Shown here one piece after another: positions 1 to 9,290 of a stretch of 64,000 bases of DNA (position 1 is its first letter; every line of letters begins with the position of its first letter). A program made the position numbers and the translations under genes. The DNA is from Holophagales bacterium UBA5704 (lineage in GTDB: Bacteria; Acidobacteriota; Thermoanaerobaculia; Multivoradales; UBA5704), in assembly GCA_002420005.1 (NCBI GenBank), contig DIHE01000171.1, forward strand, positions 100,112-164,111, in the 5' to 3' direction. The notes beneath the pieces were generated by a model. It was given only the letters and a program-made list of their open reading frames with translations. It searched no databases and was not told the DNA's origin.

Positions 1-1057
1 TGCCTTCCGGGGAGCCGTCGGTCGCCCAGAGCTCCCGGCCGTGGACGCCGTCATCGGCCGGGAAATACCAAGTCCCCTCGACGTGGATCGCTGGAACGCC
101 GATCGAGCGCTGCGCGTCGGCGGGGAAGCGGGTCAGTCTGCGGGTGCCTGCGACGGTGCCGTCGGTCGTCCAGAGCTGCCGGCCGTGCAGCCCGTCATCG
201 GCCACCAGGAAGGCCCGACCCTCGATCACCTTGGCTTCGAAGATCGTGGCACCGCCCCGGCGGGGTCCGATGGTGGTGAAGGGGCGGAGAGGACGCCCGG
301 TGCCGTCGCTCCACCAGAGCTCCGGTGCGGCTCCGGAGATCGTGAGCAGGAACCGGCCGCGCAGAAATCCGGCGAGGCGCAGCGGGACCGTTTTTCCCGG
401 GGCGGGGGCGACGAGGGGGAAGGTGCCGGCGGGTGAGCCGTCGGTTCGCCACAGCGCGGTTCCCCGCGTGGGATGCCGGGCGATGAAGAAGGACCTCGCT
501 CCGTCAGTGCCCCACCAGGAAAGCCAGTCGCGCGCCAGCGCGCCATCGTCGAGGGCAAGAGGCCGGGCGATCTCGACGATCCCGGGCTGGGGCGAAAAGG
601 TCGGCATCCAGAGGCCCCGGCCGCGGCCCTGATCGGCCTCGAAAGCAACCGGCCCGTCGCCCTGCGGGTCGCCATGCACGGCGCCGAGGCGCCCCACCCG
701 CTCCGGCGTGAAGAGCGTGGATCCGAAGAACGGCCAGCCGTCGACGATCCAGAAGCCCCAGCCCCCCGCATCCTCCCGGGCGGCGTACACACTGCCCCAC
801 ACCTGGCGGATCTCGGCGCGCCGCAGGCTCTGCTGGATGCCGCCTTCCCGCTCGTCCACCGTCCAGAGCTCACGATTACCAAACGCCGTGAACGCGAAGC
901 CATGGCGCAGGCTGGTGAGCTGGCGTGGGCTGGAGCCCACCGCGTAGGAGGTGGGCTCGATGTCGCGCACCAGCCGTGGCACGAGGCCGGCCTGGGCGGG
1001 GGAGGGGACGAGGAGCGGGAGCAGGGTCAGAACACAGCTGCGCCACAAGGAGGGCAT
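1..1057 (-). CDS. secreted ELWxxDGT-repeat protein (3' end beyond window)
   Basis: The reading frame starts at the ATG at 1057, stays open to base 1 and has no stop, so the C-terminus lies outside the window. The first 23 residues (MPSLWRSCVLTLLPLLVPSP then AQA) are a good Sec signal peptide. The rest carries spaced ELWxTDG motifs: ELWTVDERE, ELWWSDGTG, ALWRTDGSPAGT, RQLWTTDGTVAGT, RELWATDGSPEG. These are typical of the ELWxxDGT/hyalin-like repeat family, which is predicted to fold as a beta-propeller or beta-rich surface protein. No catalytic residues are recognisable. No clear Shine-Dalgarno precedes the ATG. It is transcribed in the same direction as the secreted protein at 1087-2082, with about 30 bases between them, so the two may form an operon. 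The surface or secreted location is inferred from the signal peptide; the ligand is unknown. Confidence 0.85.
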   Translation of the reverse strand, partial: MPSLWRSCVLTLLPLLVPSPAQAGLVPRLVRDIEPTSYAVGSSPRQLTSLRHGFAFTAFGNRELWTVDEREGGIQQSLRRAEIRQVWGSVYAAREDAGGWGFWIVDGWPFFGSTLFTPERVGRLGAVHGDPQGDGPVAFEADQGRGRGLWMPTFSPQPGIVEIARPLALDDGALARDWLSWWGTDGARSFFIARHPTRGTALWRTDGSPAGTFPLVAPAPGKTVPLRLAGFLRGRFLLTISGAAPELWWSDGTGRPLRPFTTIGPRRGGATIFEAKVIEGRAFLVADDGLHGRQLWTTDGTVAGTRRLTRFPADAQRSIGVPAIHVEGTWYFPADDGVHGRELWATDGSPEG

Positions 1058-1086
1058 GAAAGAAGGATAGCACCCCCGTTTGCCGC

Positions 1087-2082
1087 TCATTGTCCACAGG
1101 TGGCGAAGGCCAGGGTGTCCTGGATCGGCTTGAAGGCGGTGCCCTGCTGGTTGATGTAGACCTTCGAGTTGTTCTCCTGCTTGTCGGTCACCGTGATCAC
1201 CGTGCGGACGTTGGTCAGGCCACCGGCGAACACCCAGTAGCGGTTGTTGAGGCTGCAGCCGTCGATGACCTTGATCACCGCTTCGACGTTGGCTTCGTCG
1301 AAGAACCACAGATACCCGGTCTGGTCGGTCAGCTTCTCCACGCGGGCGGCGGTGGGCAGTCCGGTCTCCGTCTGGAAGGTGGCCTGGACGGCGAAGCGGC
1401 CGTTCAGCAGGCAGAGGGTGAAGTCGTCCGGGATGCAGCCGTTGGCGAAGAACTCGGCGCGGACGCCCATCGCGCGGGCCTCGGATTGCACGTCCTGGAA
1501 GTCCGTCCAGTGGGCGCCGGCGTCGTCCGAGCCGAAGATCTCGGCAGTGGGTGTGCTCGTGCTTTCATCGGCACAGAGGTAGAAGTCGGGGTTGGCGATC
1601 TGGTTCCAGGTGGCGCCGACATAGATCGAGCCGGAGCTGACCCCGACGTCGAGCAGCGAACAGTCGTAGCCGAAAAAGGTGGACGCCGTGCTCGAAATTC
1701 CGTTCGCCGTCACCGCCCGGGTGCCCAGCAGGGTGCCCGGCCGGCCGCCGGGGCCGTTGTCGTCATACACCATCAAGTTGTAGGAGAGCAGGGTGCTGGC
1801 CGGGTTGTCAGAGATCCAGCAGAGACAGGCGCGGGTGAGAAGGGATGGGTGAGACGGCGGGGTGAGCCGCTGGACGATCTGCGAGCTGCTGCCGATCACG
1901 AAGTAGCCGCTTTCGAAGGTTCCGTCGTCCACCTTCACACCGCCGGTACAGGTGGGGCCGGCGGGCGCGAAGATGACCCCGGGGCTTTGCAGGCTGCCGA
2001 TGTCGAAGGCCTGGGCGGTGGCCAGGGGCGACGAGGCCCCGGCGGCGAGGAGCAAAAGGGCGAGAGCTCTCGTCATGCGCAT
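1087..2082 (-). CDS. secreted protein with C-terminal 'CLLNGRF' beta-domain
   Basis: The product is 331 residues with a clear signal peptide (MRMTRALALLLLAAGASSPL then ATAQA). GGAG lies six bases before the ATG and fixes the start. Residues about 40-210 form an unassigned N-terminal module with scattered cysteines. From about residue 217 (FTLCLLNGRF) to the end (LAFATCGQ) there is a compact domain with motifs GYLWFF, NVEAVIKVIDGC, NRYWVFAGGLTNV and TVTD. I recognise this pattern as recurring in secreted proteins of this bacterial group, but know no assigned function. The conserved Cys pairs suggest disulphides outside the cytoplasm. It lies just upstream of, and in the same direction as, the ELWxxDGT protein and is divergent from the M48 protease gene. 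Confidence 0.8.
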   Translation of the reverse strand: MRMTRALALLLLAAGASSPLATAQAFDIGSLQSPGVIFAPAGPTCTGGVKVDDGTFESGYFVIGSSSQIVQRLTPPSHPSLLTRACLCWISDNPASTLLSYNLMVYDDNGPGGRPGTLLGTRAVTANGISSTASTFFGYDCSLLDVGVSSGSIYVGATWNQIANPDFYLCADESTSTPTAEIFGSDDAGAHWTDFQDVQSEARAMGVRAEFFANGCIPDDFTLCLLNGRFAVQATFQTETGLPTAARVEKLTDQTGYLWFFDEANVEAVIKVIDGCSLNNRYWVFAGGLTNVRTVITVTDKQENNSKVYINQQGTAFKPIQDTLAFATCGQ

Positions 2083-2213
2083 CGTGGACTCCTTTCAGAT
2101 CTCAATCTTGTCTACGGGCGAGGAGAGAAAAGCGTTGGGGGACTTCGCCGGAAAGCCGGGGGCGAGTATGCTTCCGCTGATCCGTCGCGCTTTCGGAAGA
2201 AGAGAGGTCTCTC

Positions 2214-3668
2214 ATGGCTCACCATCGTTCCCTGGGGCGCGGGCTCGCGGCCTCCGTCGCCCTGTCCGCCCTCCTGCTCAATGTCTCCTGCTCGGTCAAT
2301 CCGGCGACCGGCCAACAGCAGCTCGCCTTCTATAATGAAGAGGAAGAGATCCAGCTCGGCCGCGAATCGGACGAGGAGATCGTCGCCTCGGTCGGACTCT
2401 ACGACGATCCGGAGCTGCAGGCCTATGTCGAGGGGCTCGGCAAGAAGCTGGCTGCCGAATCCGAGCGCCCGAACCTGCCCTGGAGCTTCAAGGTGCTCGA
2501 CGACCCGGCGGTCAATGCGTTCGCCTTGCCGGGCGGATACATCTACGTGACGCGCGGCCTGCTCACCCACATGGGGTCGGAGGCGGAGCTCTCCGGCGTG
2601 ATCGGGCATGAGATCGGTCATGTCACCGCGCGCCACGGGGTCAACCAGGCGAGCAAGCAGATGCTCGCCATGCTCGGTGTCGGTCTGATCTCGGTGCTCG
2701 ACGAGGACCTCGGAACCGTCGCGGGCGTGGCGAGCCTGGGTCTCGGCCTCCTCTTCCTCAAATACAGCCGCGACGACGAACGGCAGGCGGACGACCTCGG
2801 CCTCCGCTACATGACACGCTCCGGCTTCGATCCGCGCGAGATGCCCGGAGTCTTCACCGTGCTCCAGGGCGTGGCCGAGGTCGAGGGCGGCGGGCGCCTG
2901 CCCGGCTGGCTCTCCACCCACCCCGATCCGGGGGCACGCCACGATCGCATCCAGAAGGAAGTCGCTGCGCTCCCCGGCGACTTCACGACCGCCACGGTCA
3001 ACCGGGACGGCTACCTGCGCCGGCTCGACGGTCTCGTGTTCGGGGAGAACCCGCGCGAAGGATACTTCGAAGGAAACGCCTTCCTGCACCCCGACCTGCG
3101 TTTCCGCGTCGACTTCCCCGAAGGCTGGGAGACCAGCAATGAGAAGGCGTCGGTGTCGGCCACCGCTCCAGGGGAGGATGCCCTGGTCCAGGTCTCGCTG
3201 ACCCAGGCGGGCACTCCGGAGGAGGCGGCGGACGAGTTCTTCAACGAAGAGGGCCTGAGCCAGGGCGATCGCTGGAGCAAGGGAATCCATGGTCTTCCCG
3301 CCTCCTGGAACCGGTTCGACTACCGGGATGAGGACTCCGCCTTGAGCGGCACGGTGGCCTTCGTCCGCCACAATGGGCAGGTCTACCAGCTTCTCGCCGT
3401 CGCGAGCGAAGAGGCTTGGGACCGCCAGCAGAGAGACCTGGAGAGGGCGTTGTCCAGCTTTTCCCGGCTGGAGGATCCGAAAGCCCTCAACGTGCAGCCA
3501 CGCCACCTGCGCCTGGTCCAGCTGCCCGGGGAAATGACCTTGCAGGGCTTTCAGGAGAAGCACCCTTCCGACATCCCGATGCAGCTTCTGGCCCTGATCA
3601 ACGGCGCCCGCCCGGAGGATCGGCTGCCGGCGGGGACCTTGGTGAAACGGGTGACCGGTGCGCGTTGA
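2214..3668 (+). CDS. M48-family zinc metalloprotease, lipoprotein
   Basis: The product is 484 residues. The N-terminus has a hydrophobic stretch ending in LLNVSC, giving a lipobox with Cys26 as the likely lipidated residue. The zinc site HEIGH is at residues 132-136, with the third ligand Glu189 in DDERQADDLG. This arrangement is standard for M48 proteases of the BepA/YfgC and Oma1-like group, which act on envelope proteins in the periplasm. Residues about 290-420 form an extra domain, and the last 60 residues resemble a small LysM-like tail ending VKRVTGAR. AGAGAGG upstream of the ATG supports the start. It is probably an outer-membrane protein quality-control protease; the substrate is inferred from the family only. 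Confidence 0.92.
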   Translation: MAHHRSLGRGLAASVALSALLLNVSCSVNPATGQQQLAFYNEEEEIQLGRESDEEIVASVGLYDDPELQAYVEGLGKKLAAESERPNLPWSFKVLDDPAVNAFALPGGYIYVTRGLLTHMGSEAELSGVIGHEIGHVTARHGVNQASKQMLAMLGVGLISVLDEDLGTVAGVASLGLGLLFLKYSRDDERQADDLGLRYMTRSGFDPREMPGVFTVLQGVAEVEGGGRLPGWLSTHPDPGARHDRIQKEVAALPGDFTTATVNRDGYLRRLDGLVFGENPREGYFEGNAFLHPDLRFRVDFPEGWETSNEKASVSATAPGEDALVQVSLTQAGTPEEAADEFFNEEGLSQGDRWSKGIHGLPASWNRFDYRDEDSALSGTVAFVRHNGQVYQLLAVASEEAWDRQQRDLERALSSFSRLEDPKALNVQPRHLRLVQLPGEMTLQGFQEKHPSDIPMQLLALINGARPEDRLPAGTLVKRVTGAR

Positions 3669-3688
3669 GGAGTTGACCTGACAAAGAG

Positions 3689-3716
3689 TTGACACCCGCC
3701 TGCTTTCGAGTAGGAT
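3689..3716 (+). promoter_or_regulatory. predicted sigma70-type promoter for the subtilase gene
   Basis: TTGACA at 3689-3694 is followed after 16 bases by TAGGAT at 3711-3716. This is a perfect -35 hexamer with a good -10 at acceptable spacing. It would start transcription near 3723 and leave a leader of about 115 bases before the ATG at 3837. Confidence 0.5.
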
Positions 3717-3836
3717 TTGTACCCAAATCAGCGTCTCGCTTCAGGCTCCCCGGCCGGGCCGTTCGCCGCGGGAGCCTCCAGCCGGGTTCAGATGGCGCCC
3801 ATGTCCGATCGAAAGACTTGCCTCAGGAGGAATCAA

Positions 3837-6800
3837 ATGCGTGTTCTCCCGGATCATCGCAAGAGCTGGCTTGCTCCGCCGGCTGTGTTGCTGTGTGTGC
3901 TCATCGCCATGGGCCTCGACCCGCGGGCGGCTTCGGCCGTGGGTGGAGCGAGCCGCTGGACGTTGGAGGAGGGCGAAACGGTCGAGGTGTCCGGCGATCT
4001 GGCTGCCGGCGGCTTCGACCACGCCGCCCGCACCGAGGACGGCCGCATCCAGGTCCTCGTCGAGCTCAACGATCCCCCCGCGGCGGTCATCTATGGTGAA
4101 GCGATGCGGGGCGCTGCGGCCTCCGACCGTCAGGCGCGCGCCCAGGCCGGTGCGTTGTCGAAGGCACAGGTTTCAAAGATCGAGGCGGCGCAGCGCGGCG
4201 TCGCCGGAGCGCTCACCTCCTCGGCGATCGGCGCGCGCGAGCTGTACCGCGTCACCAAAGCGCTCAACGGCATCGCCGTCGCGGTCGAGCGTGACCGGAT
4301 TCCGGAGATCCTGAAGATCGCCGGTGTCAAGCGGGTCGTGCCGATCCTTCCCGAGGTGCCGACCAACTCGACGAGCGTTCCGTTCATCGGCACGCCGAAC
4401 GTCTGGGCGAACACGATCGGCCTGCCGGCGGGTGCGGACGGAACGGGGATGCGGATCGGCATCATCGACTCCGGCATCGACTACCTCCATCCGGCGTTCG
4501 GCGGCCCCGGTGCCACGGCGACGGACTACACCACCGAGCGCACCGACACCACCGCCTTCACGACGGTGGGGACCGCCACGGGCGGCTCCTATCCGACCGC
4601 GAAGGTGGTCGGCGGTCATGACTTCGCGGGCGATGCCTACACCGGGTCCAACGCGCCGGCTCCTGACCCGAACCCGATGGACTGCGGTGGCCATGGCAGC
4701 CACGTTGCCGGGAGCGCGGCGGCCTTCGGCATGACCGCGGGCGGTGCCACCTTCACCGGCCCGTTCGACGCCAATCCGTCGACCTACAGCGGCCTGCTCA
4801 TCGGCCCTGGCACGGCGCCCAAAGCTCTGCTCTACGGCCTGCGCGTGTTCGGCTGTTTCGGCAGTACCGGTCTCACCACCCAGGCCATCGACTGGTCGCT
4901 CGACCCGAACGGCGACGCCGATCTCTCGGATCACCTCGACGTGATCAACATGTCGCTGGGCTCGGCCTTCGGGAGCGCGGTGAACGCCTCCGCGCTCTCC
5001 TCCGACAACGCGGCCCTGGCCGGCGTGATCGTGGTCACCTCGGCGGGCAACAGCGGTGACACCTTCTTCATCTCCGGCTCGCCGGGCTCGGGCTCGCGCG
5101 TCATCGCCACCGCGGCCTCGGTCGACGACGGCATCGCGGTGGCGACCGTGCAGGTCAACTCGCCGGGCTCGATCGCCGGTGGCTACCTCGCCGGTACAGC
5201 GAGCTACGGATCCGCGCCGAGCGGCCAGACGGCGGACGCGGTGATCGGCCTGGATGCGACGACCCCTGCGGCGACCTGCGGAACCTCCTCGACCGACGGC
5301 TGCTGCCCGTTGACCAACGCTGCGGCGATGGCCGGCAAGATCTGTGTGGTGGACCGCGGCACCTGCGGCTTTATCGTCAAGAGCTTGAATTGCCAGAACG
5401 CCGGCGCGATCGGCGTGATCGTGGTCGACAACGCGCCGGGCACACCGCCGCCGGGCCTGGGTGGTACCGATCCGTCGATCACCATCCCGTCGGTGCGCAT
5501 GACACTGGCGAACGGCACGACGCTCAAGAACACCATCACCGCGACGCCGCCGGTCAACGTGACGCTCAGCGGCCAGAGCGGCGCCGACACCGTGGCGAGC
5601 TTCTCGTCGCGCGGTCCGCGCCGGATCTTCGGCTCACCGCTGCGCCTGAAGCCCGACATCGCGGCACCGGGGCAGAGCATCACCTCGGTCGAGACCGGCA
5701 ACGTCTGCACGACCGCCACCTCGGGCAGCTTCAGCTGCACCGGCGTCGCCGATCCTTCCGGGATCCAGGTGGGGGTCCGTTCGCTCACCATCTCCGGCAC
5801 CTCGATGGCCAGCCCGCACATGGCCGGCATCATGGCCCTCCTGCGCCAGCTCAAGCCCGACTGGTCGGTCGAGGAGCTGAAGGCTTTGGCGATGAACTAC
5901 GCGCTGCCCAGCCCCACCTTCTTCCCCGCGGGAGCGCCGCCGAAATTCGGTCCTTCCCGTGTCGGTGCCGGCCGCGTCGATCCCTCCAAGTCGGCCGTGG
6001 GCGACGTCATCGCCCTGAACGCCGAGGACGAGGGTCTCGTCGCCGTCACCTTCAACCCCGAGGTGGCGGGCGTCACCACGCAGGTCAAGAAGGTCCGCAT
6101 CGTCAACCGCGGTCTGACCTCCCAGACCTACACCCTCGCTTTCGACAACGTGGTCGATGCGCCGGGCGTCGCCTTCTCGCTGCCGGGTGGATCTTCGGTG
6201 ACTGTGCCGGCAGGAAGCTCGGTCGTGATCGACGTCCAGATGTCGGCCGACTCGTCCCAGATGGACCACACGCGGGACGCCTCTCTGTTTGCCACCCAGG
6301 GCATCCAGGCCAACTACGGCGACCAGCCGCGCAACTTCCTGACCGAGGAGGGCTCGTACCTTACGTTCAGCCAGGGCGCCACTCTCAAGCTGCGCGTGCC
6401 GGTCTACATGGCGGAGCGGCCGGCCTCGATGATGTCGGCGCCGCCGACCATCGTCACCGGCGGAGCCGGCACCGGCTCGACGACCATCCCGCTTTCCGGG
6501 ACCCACGTCTGCACCGGCACGCTCGGCGCCGGCCCGACTTGCACCGGAACCTTCCCTCTCGACGTGGAATCGCTGGTTTCGCCCTTCGAGCTGCAGGTGG
6601 TTTCGCCGGTCGATCCGGTCAACTCCACCAGCTATGCCGACATCCAGTACGTGGGTGTCTCGTTCCTGCCGGGGACGGGCAGCCCGAGCCTCACCAACGA
6701 CCTCGTCCTGTTCGGCATGTCGAGCTGGGGAGACTGGTCGACCTTGAACGAGGTCTCCTACAACATCTGCATCGACCACAACGAGGACGGCGTCTACGAC

Positions 6801-9011
6801 AAGATCGTCAACAACGTCAGCCCGGCGATCTTCGTCGCGGGCGCCTCGCTCAATGACAACTTCGTGCGCACCGTGCGTGACGTCCCCGGCACCACGTCCT
6901 CCATCCTCGGGCTTGCGTCCTTCGTGAACCTGCTCGGGCCGGACGTCATCGACTCGGCGCTGCATCTGAACAACGTCATGGTCCTGGCGGCCACTCCGAC
7001 CCAGCTCGGCTTCACGAGCACGGCCGACACCACGTTCCGCTACAAGGTCGTCACCTGTCCGGCCACCAACTCCTCCTGCGCGCGGACGACCACCGGGGAC
7101 CGGTGCTCGCCCGCGGCCGGAACCTTCTTCGACCAGGCGGCCGGGCCCTTCTTCTACAACTGGGGTGCCCAGGGGTTGAACTTCGGCGGCAACTTCCTGG
7201 ACGAGGACCTGAACGGCAACAGCCTGCCGGTCTCCTGGAACACCGCCAACATGGCCACCAACGGATCGGCCGGCGCCCTGCTGCTCCATCACCACAACAA
7301 GGCCGGCACGCGGGCCGAGGTGGTGCTGCTCGACACCGCGCAGTCCTCCGACCTGGCGATCACGTCGAGCGTCGCGGACGCCCTGGCGGCGACCCTCGGA
7401 TCGAACGTCATCTACACCCTGACGGTCACCAACAACGGGCCGAACGGCGCCTCCGGCATCGTGGTGAACGCCCCCCTGCCGGCCGGTGTGACCTACGTCT
7501 CGGATGACGGAGCCGGTGCCTACAGCTCCGCCACCGGCCTGTGGACGATTCCCGGGACGCTCGCCAGTGCCGCTTCGGCGACCCTCAACCTCACCGGCAC
7601 CGTGGCGAGCACCGACCAGCAGTGCCTCCAGGCGCAGATCACCTCGGGCACGCCGCTCGACCCGACCCCGGCGAACAACCTGTCGTCGGTCTGTGTCCTG
7701 GCGCCCACCGTAGCGGACCTCGCCGTCACGATGAGCGTCAGCGCACCGACCGTGCTGGTGGGCCAGAACGTCACCTTCACCATCGGTCTGACCAACACCG
7801 GCGTCGACCAGGCCTACTCCCTGAACGTCCAGGAGGCCTTCCCGGCCTACCCGTTGCTCAACCCGGCCTCCTTCGTGGCGTCGAAGGGCTTCTACGACCC
7901 CTCGACCGGTCTGTGGAACCTGGCCAGCCTGACGCCGGGCCAATCGGCGACCCTGGACATCACCTTGGCGGCTCCCAGCATCGCGGGTCCGCTGACCAAC
8001 CAGAGCACCGCGTCGTCCACCACGAGCGACCCGGACAACGCCGACAACACGGCGAGTGCCACGACCACGGTTCTCTCTCCGGCCTCGATCTCGGCCACCA
8101 AGACGGTGTCCGGGTCGTTCACCGAGGGAGGTGCCGTCACCTATACGGTCGTGCTCAGCAACAGCGCAGCCTATGCCCAGCAGAACAACGCGGGGTCCGA
8201 GCTGACCGACGTGCTTCCGGCCGGCCTCACCCTGGTCAGTGCGAGCGCCACCAGCGGCACCGCGGCCACGGCCGGGAACACGGCGACCTGGGATGGCGTC
8301 GTTCCGGCGAACGGCTCGGTGACCGTGACGATCCAGGCCACCGTCAACGCGGGGACGGCCTTCACCACGATCTCCAACCAGGGATCGATCGCCTTCGACG
8401 CGGACGGTAACGGGGTCAACGAAGCCTCCGGGCAGACCGACGATCCGGCCGTGGGAGGAGCCGCCGATCCGACGAGCTTCTTCGTCAGCTCCGCCGCCAC
8501 CGTGCAAGGCACGAAGTCCGCCTCCGGCAGCTTCGTGCCCGGCGGTACGGTCACCTATACGATCGTCCTCAACAACAGCAGCGCCCAGGCGCAGCTCGAC
8601 AATCCGGGCAATGAGCTGGTGGACGTTCTGCCCACCCACCTCGTCCTGGTGAGCGCTTCGGCGACCTCCGGTACCGCGGTCGCGACGATCGCCACCAACA
8701 CCGTCACCTGGAACGGCCAGATTCCCGGCAACGGCTCGGTGACCATCACCATCACCGCGCAGCTCGACAGCAGCTCCGGCGGGCTGACCCTGGTCAACCA
8801 GGCCAACATCAACTACGACGCGGATGGCAACGGCAGCAACGAAGCGGCCGGCGTCACCGACAACTCCGCTTTGCCGGGAGCGACCGACCCGACGAGCATC
8901 ACGGTTCAGGGCACGGCAGAGATTCCGACTCTGGGCGAGATCGGCCTCGTGGCGTTGATGACGCTCCTGGCCGCCGCCGCACTCTTCCTGCTGCGCCGGC
9001 GTACCGCCTAG
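3837..9011 (+). CDS. large secreted S8 subtilase with PA insert, DUF11 repeats and IPTL-CTERM tail
   Basis: The product is 1724 residues. The ATG at 3837 is chosen because AGGAGG lies just upstream and a signal peptide follows directly (to about residue 34, RAASA). An I9-like propeptide precedes the protease domain. The catalytic triad is Asp211 in IIDSGID, His286 in GHGSHVAG and Ser656 in SGTSMASPH. A protease-associated insert with several cysteines (CGTSS...CCPL...CVVDRGTCGF) lies between His and Ser. After a fibronectin-like region there are at least three DUF11 repeats, including two near-identical ones starting SATKTVSGSF and QGTKSASGSF. The C-terminus is IPTLGEIGLVALMT, a hydrophobic helix and then RRR, which is an IPTL-CTERM sorting signal. 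In known cases this is processed by an exosortase; none is encoded here. It is probably an anchored or secreted protease. Confidence 0.93.
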   Translation: MRVLPDHRKSWLAPPAVLLCVLIAMGLDPRAASAVGGASRWTLEEGETVEVSGDLAAGGFDHAARTEDGRIQVLVELNDPPAAVIYGEAMRGAAASDRQARAQAGALSKAQVSKIEAAQRGVAGALTSSAIGARELYRVTKALNGIAVAVERDRIPEILKIAGVKRVVPILPEVPTNSTSVPFIGTPNVWANTIGLPAGADGTGMRIGIIDSGIDYLHPAFGGPGATATDYTTERTDTTAFTTVGTATGGSYPTAKVVGGHDFAGDAYTGSNAPAPDPNPMDCGGHGSHVAGSAAAFGMTAGGATFTGPFDANPSTYSGLLIGPGTAPKALLYGLRVFGCFGSTGLTTQAIDWSLDPNGDADLSDHLDVINMSLGSAFGSAVNASALSSDNAALAGVIVVTSAGNSGDTFFISGSPGSGSRVIATAASVDDGIAVATVQVNSPGSIAGGYLAGTASYGSAPSGQTADAVIGLDATTPAATCGTSSTDGCCPLTNAAAMAGKICVVDRGTCGFIVKSLNCQNAGAIGVIVVDNAPGTPPPGLGGTDPSITIPSVRMTLANGTTLKNTITATPPVNVTLSGQSGADTVASFSSRGPRRIFGSPLRLKPDIAAPGQSITSVETGNVCTTATSGSFSCTGVADPSGIQVGVRSLTISGTSMASPHMAGIMALLRQLKPDWSVEELKALAMNYALPSPTFFPAGAPPKFGPSRVGAGRVDPSKSAVGDVIALNAEDEGLVAVTFNPEVAGVTTQVKKVRIVNRGLTSQTYTLAFDNVVDAPGVAFSLPGGSSVTVPAGSSVVIDVQMSADSSQMDHTRDASLFATQGIQANYGDQPRNFLTEEGSYLTFSQGATLKLRVPVYMAERPASMMSAPPTIVTGGAGTGSTTIPLSGTHVCTGTLGAGPTCTGTFPLDVESLVSPFELQVVSPVDPVNSTSYADIQYVGVSFLPGTGSPSLTNDLVLFGMSSWGDWSTLNEVSYNICIDHNEDGVYDKIVNNVSPAIFVAGASLNDNFVRTVRDVPGTTSSILGLASFVNLLGPDVIDSALHLNNVMVLAATPTQLGFTSTADTTFRYKVVTCPATNSSCARTTTGDRCSPAAGTFFDQAAGPFFYNWGAQGLNFGGNFLDEDLNGNSLPVSWNTANMATNGSAGALLLHHHNKAGTRAEVVLLDTAQSSDLAITSSVADALAATLGSNVIYTLTVTNNGPNGASGIVVNAPLPAGVTYVSDDGAGAYSSATGLWTIPGTLASAASATLNLTGTVASTDQQCLQAQITSGTPLDPTPANNLSSVCVLAPTVADLAVTMSVSAPTVLVGQNVTFTIGLTNTGVDQAYSLNVQEAFPAYPLLNPASFVASKGFYDPSTGLWNLASLTPGQSATLDITLAAPSIAGPLTNQSTASSTTSDPDNADNTASATTTVLSPASISATKTVSGSFTEGGAVTYTVVLSNSAAYAQQNNAGSELTDVLPAGLTLVSASATSGTAATAGNTATWDGVVPANGSVTVTIQATVNAGTAFTTISNQGSIAFDADGNGVNEASGQTDDPAVGGAADPTSFFVSSAATVQGTKSASGSFVPGGTVTYTIVLNNSSAQAQLDNPGNELVDVLPTHLVLVSASATSGTAVATIATNTVTWNGQIPGNGSVTITITAQLDSSSGGLTLVNQANINYDADGNGSNEAAGVTDNSALPGATDPTSITVQGTAEIPTLGEIGLVALMTLLAAAALFLLRRRTA

Positions 9012-9034
9012 TCCGGCCTCCGGCCAACCTGGAA

Positions 9035-9071
9035 GCGGGGGAGGGAGCGATCCCTCTCCCGCTTTTTCTTT
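9035..9071 (+). terminator. rho-independent terminator of the subtilase gene
   Basis: A 12-base-pair stem (arms at 9035-9046 and 9051-9062, one G-T wobble) with loop GCGA is followed by TTTTTCTTT. It lies 23 bases after the subtilase stop codon. Confidence 0.85.
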
Positions 9072-9098
9072 GGGGTCTCCAACGGCCGGCAGAACGCC

Positions 9099-9284
9099 TT
9101 AGCCGTCCTCCGCCTCGTTCCCTGCCGGTGGCCGCTGCGGCGCACGTCCGGCCTGGCGCAGCGCCCGGGCGAGGAGGAACTCGATCTGCGCGTTGACGCT
9201 GCGCATCTCGTCGTCCGCCCAGCGCCGCAGGGCCTCATACAGCTCGGGATCGAGCCGGAGCGGATAATTCTTGCGGACGCCCAA
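9099..9284 (-). CDS. ribbon-helix-helix (Arc-like) DNA-binding protein
   Basis: The product is 61 residues. It opens with MGVRKNYPLRLDPELYEALR and continues with a helix-turn-helix ending FLLARAL. This is the Arc/MetJ ribbon-helix-helix fold: the strand KNYPLRL reads DNA and two helices form the dimer. The likely start is a TTG at 9284. Its Shine-Dalgarno (TGAGG) overlaps the stop codon of the SPFH gene six bases upstream, so the two are probably translationally coupled. It is the natural candidate to bind the 26-bp palindrome at 10181-10206 and repress its own operon; that is inference. The acidic tail (GNEAEDG) has no assigned role. Confidence 0.8.
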   Translation of the reverse strand: MGVRKNYPLRLDPELYEALRRWADDEMRSVNAQIEFLLARALRQAGRAPQRPPAGNEAEDG

Positions 9285-9290
9285 GGTGCC

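Noticed and set aside
5634..8639. 1001-residue minus-strand frame opposite the subtilase
   Set aside because: Composition is that of an antisense GC-rich frame; the plus strand encodes an intact protease with triad and DUF11 repeats.
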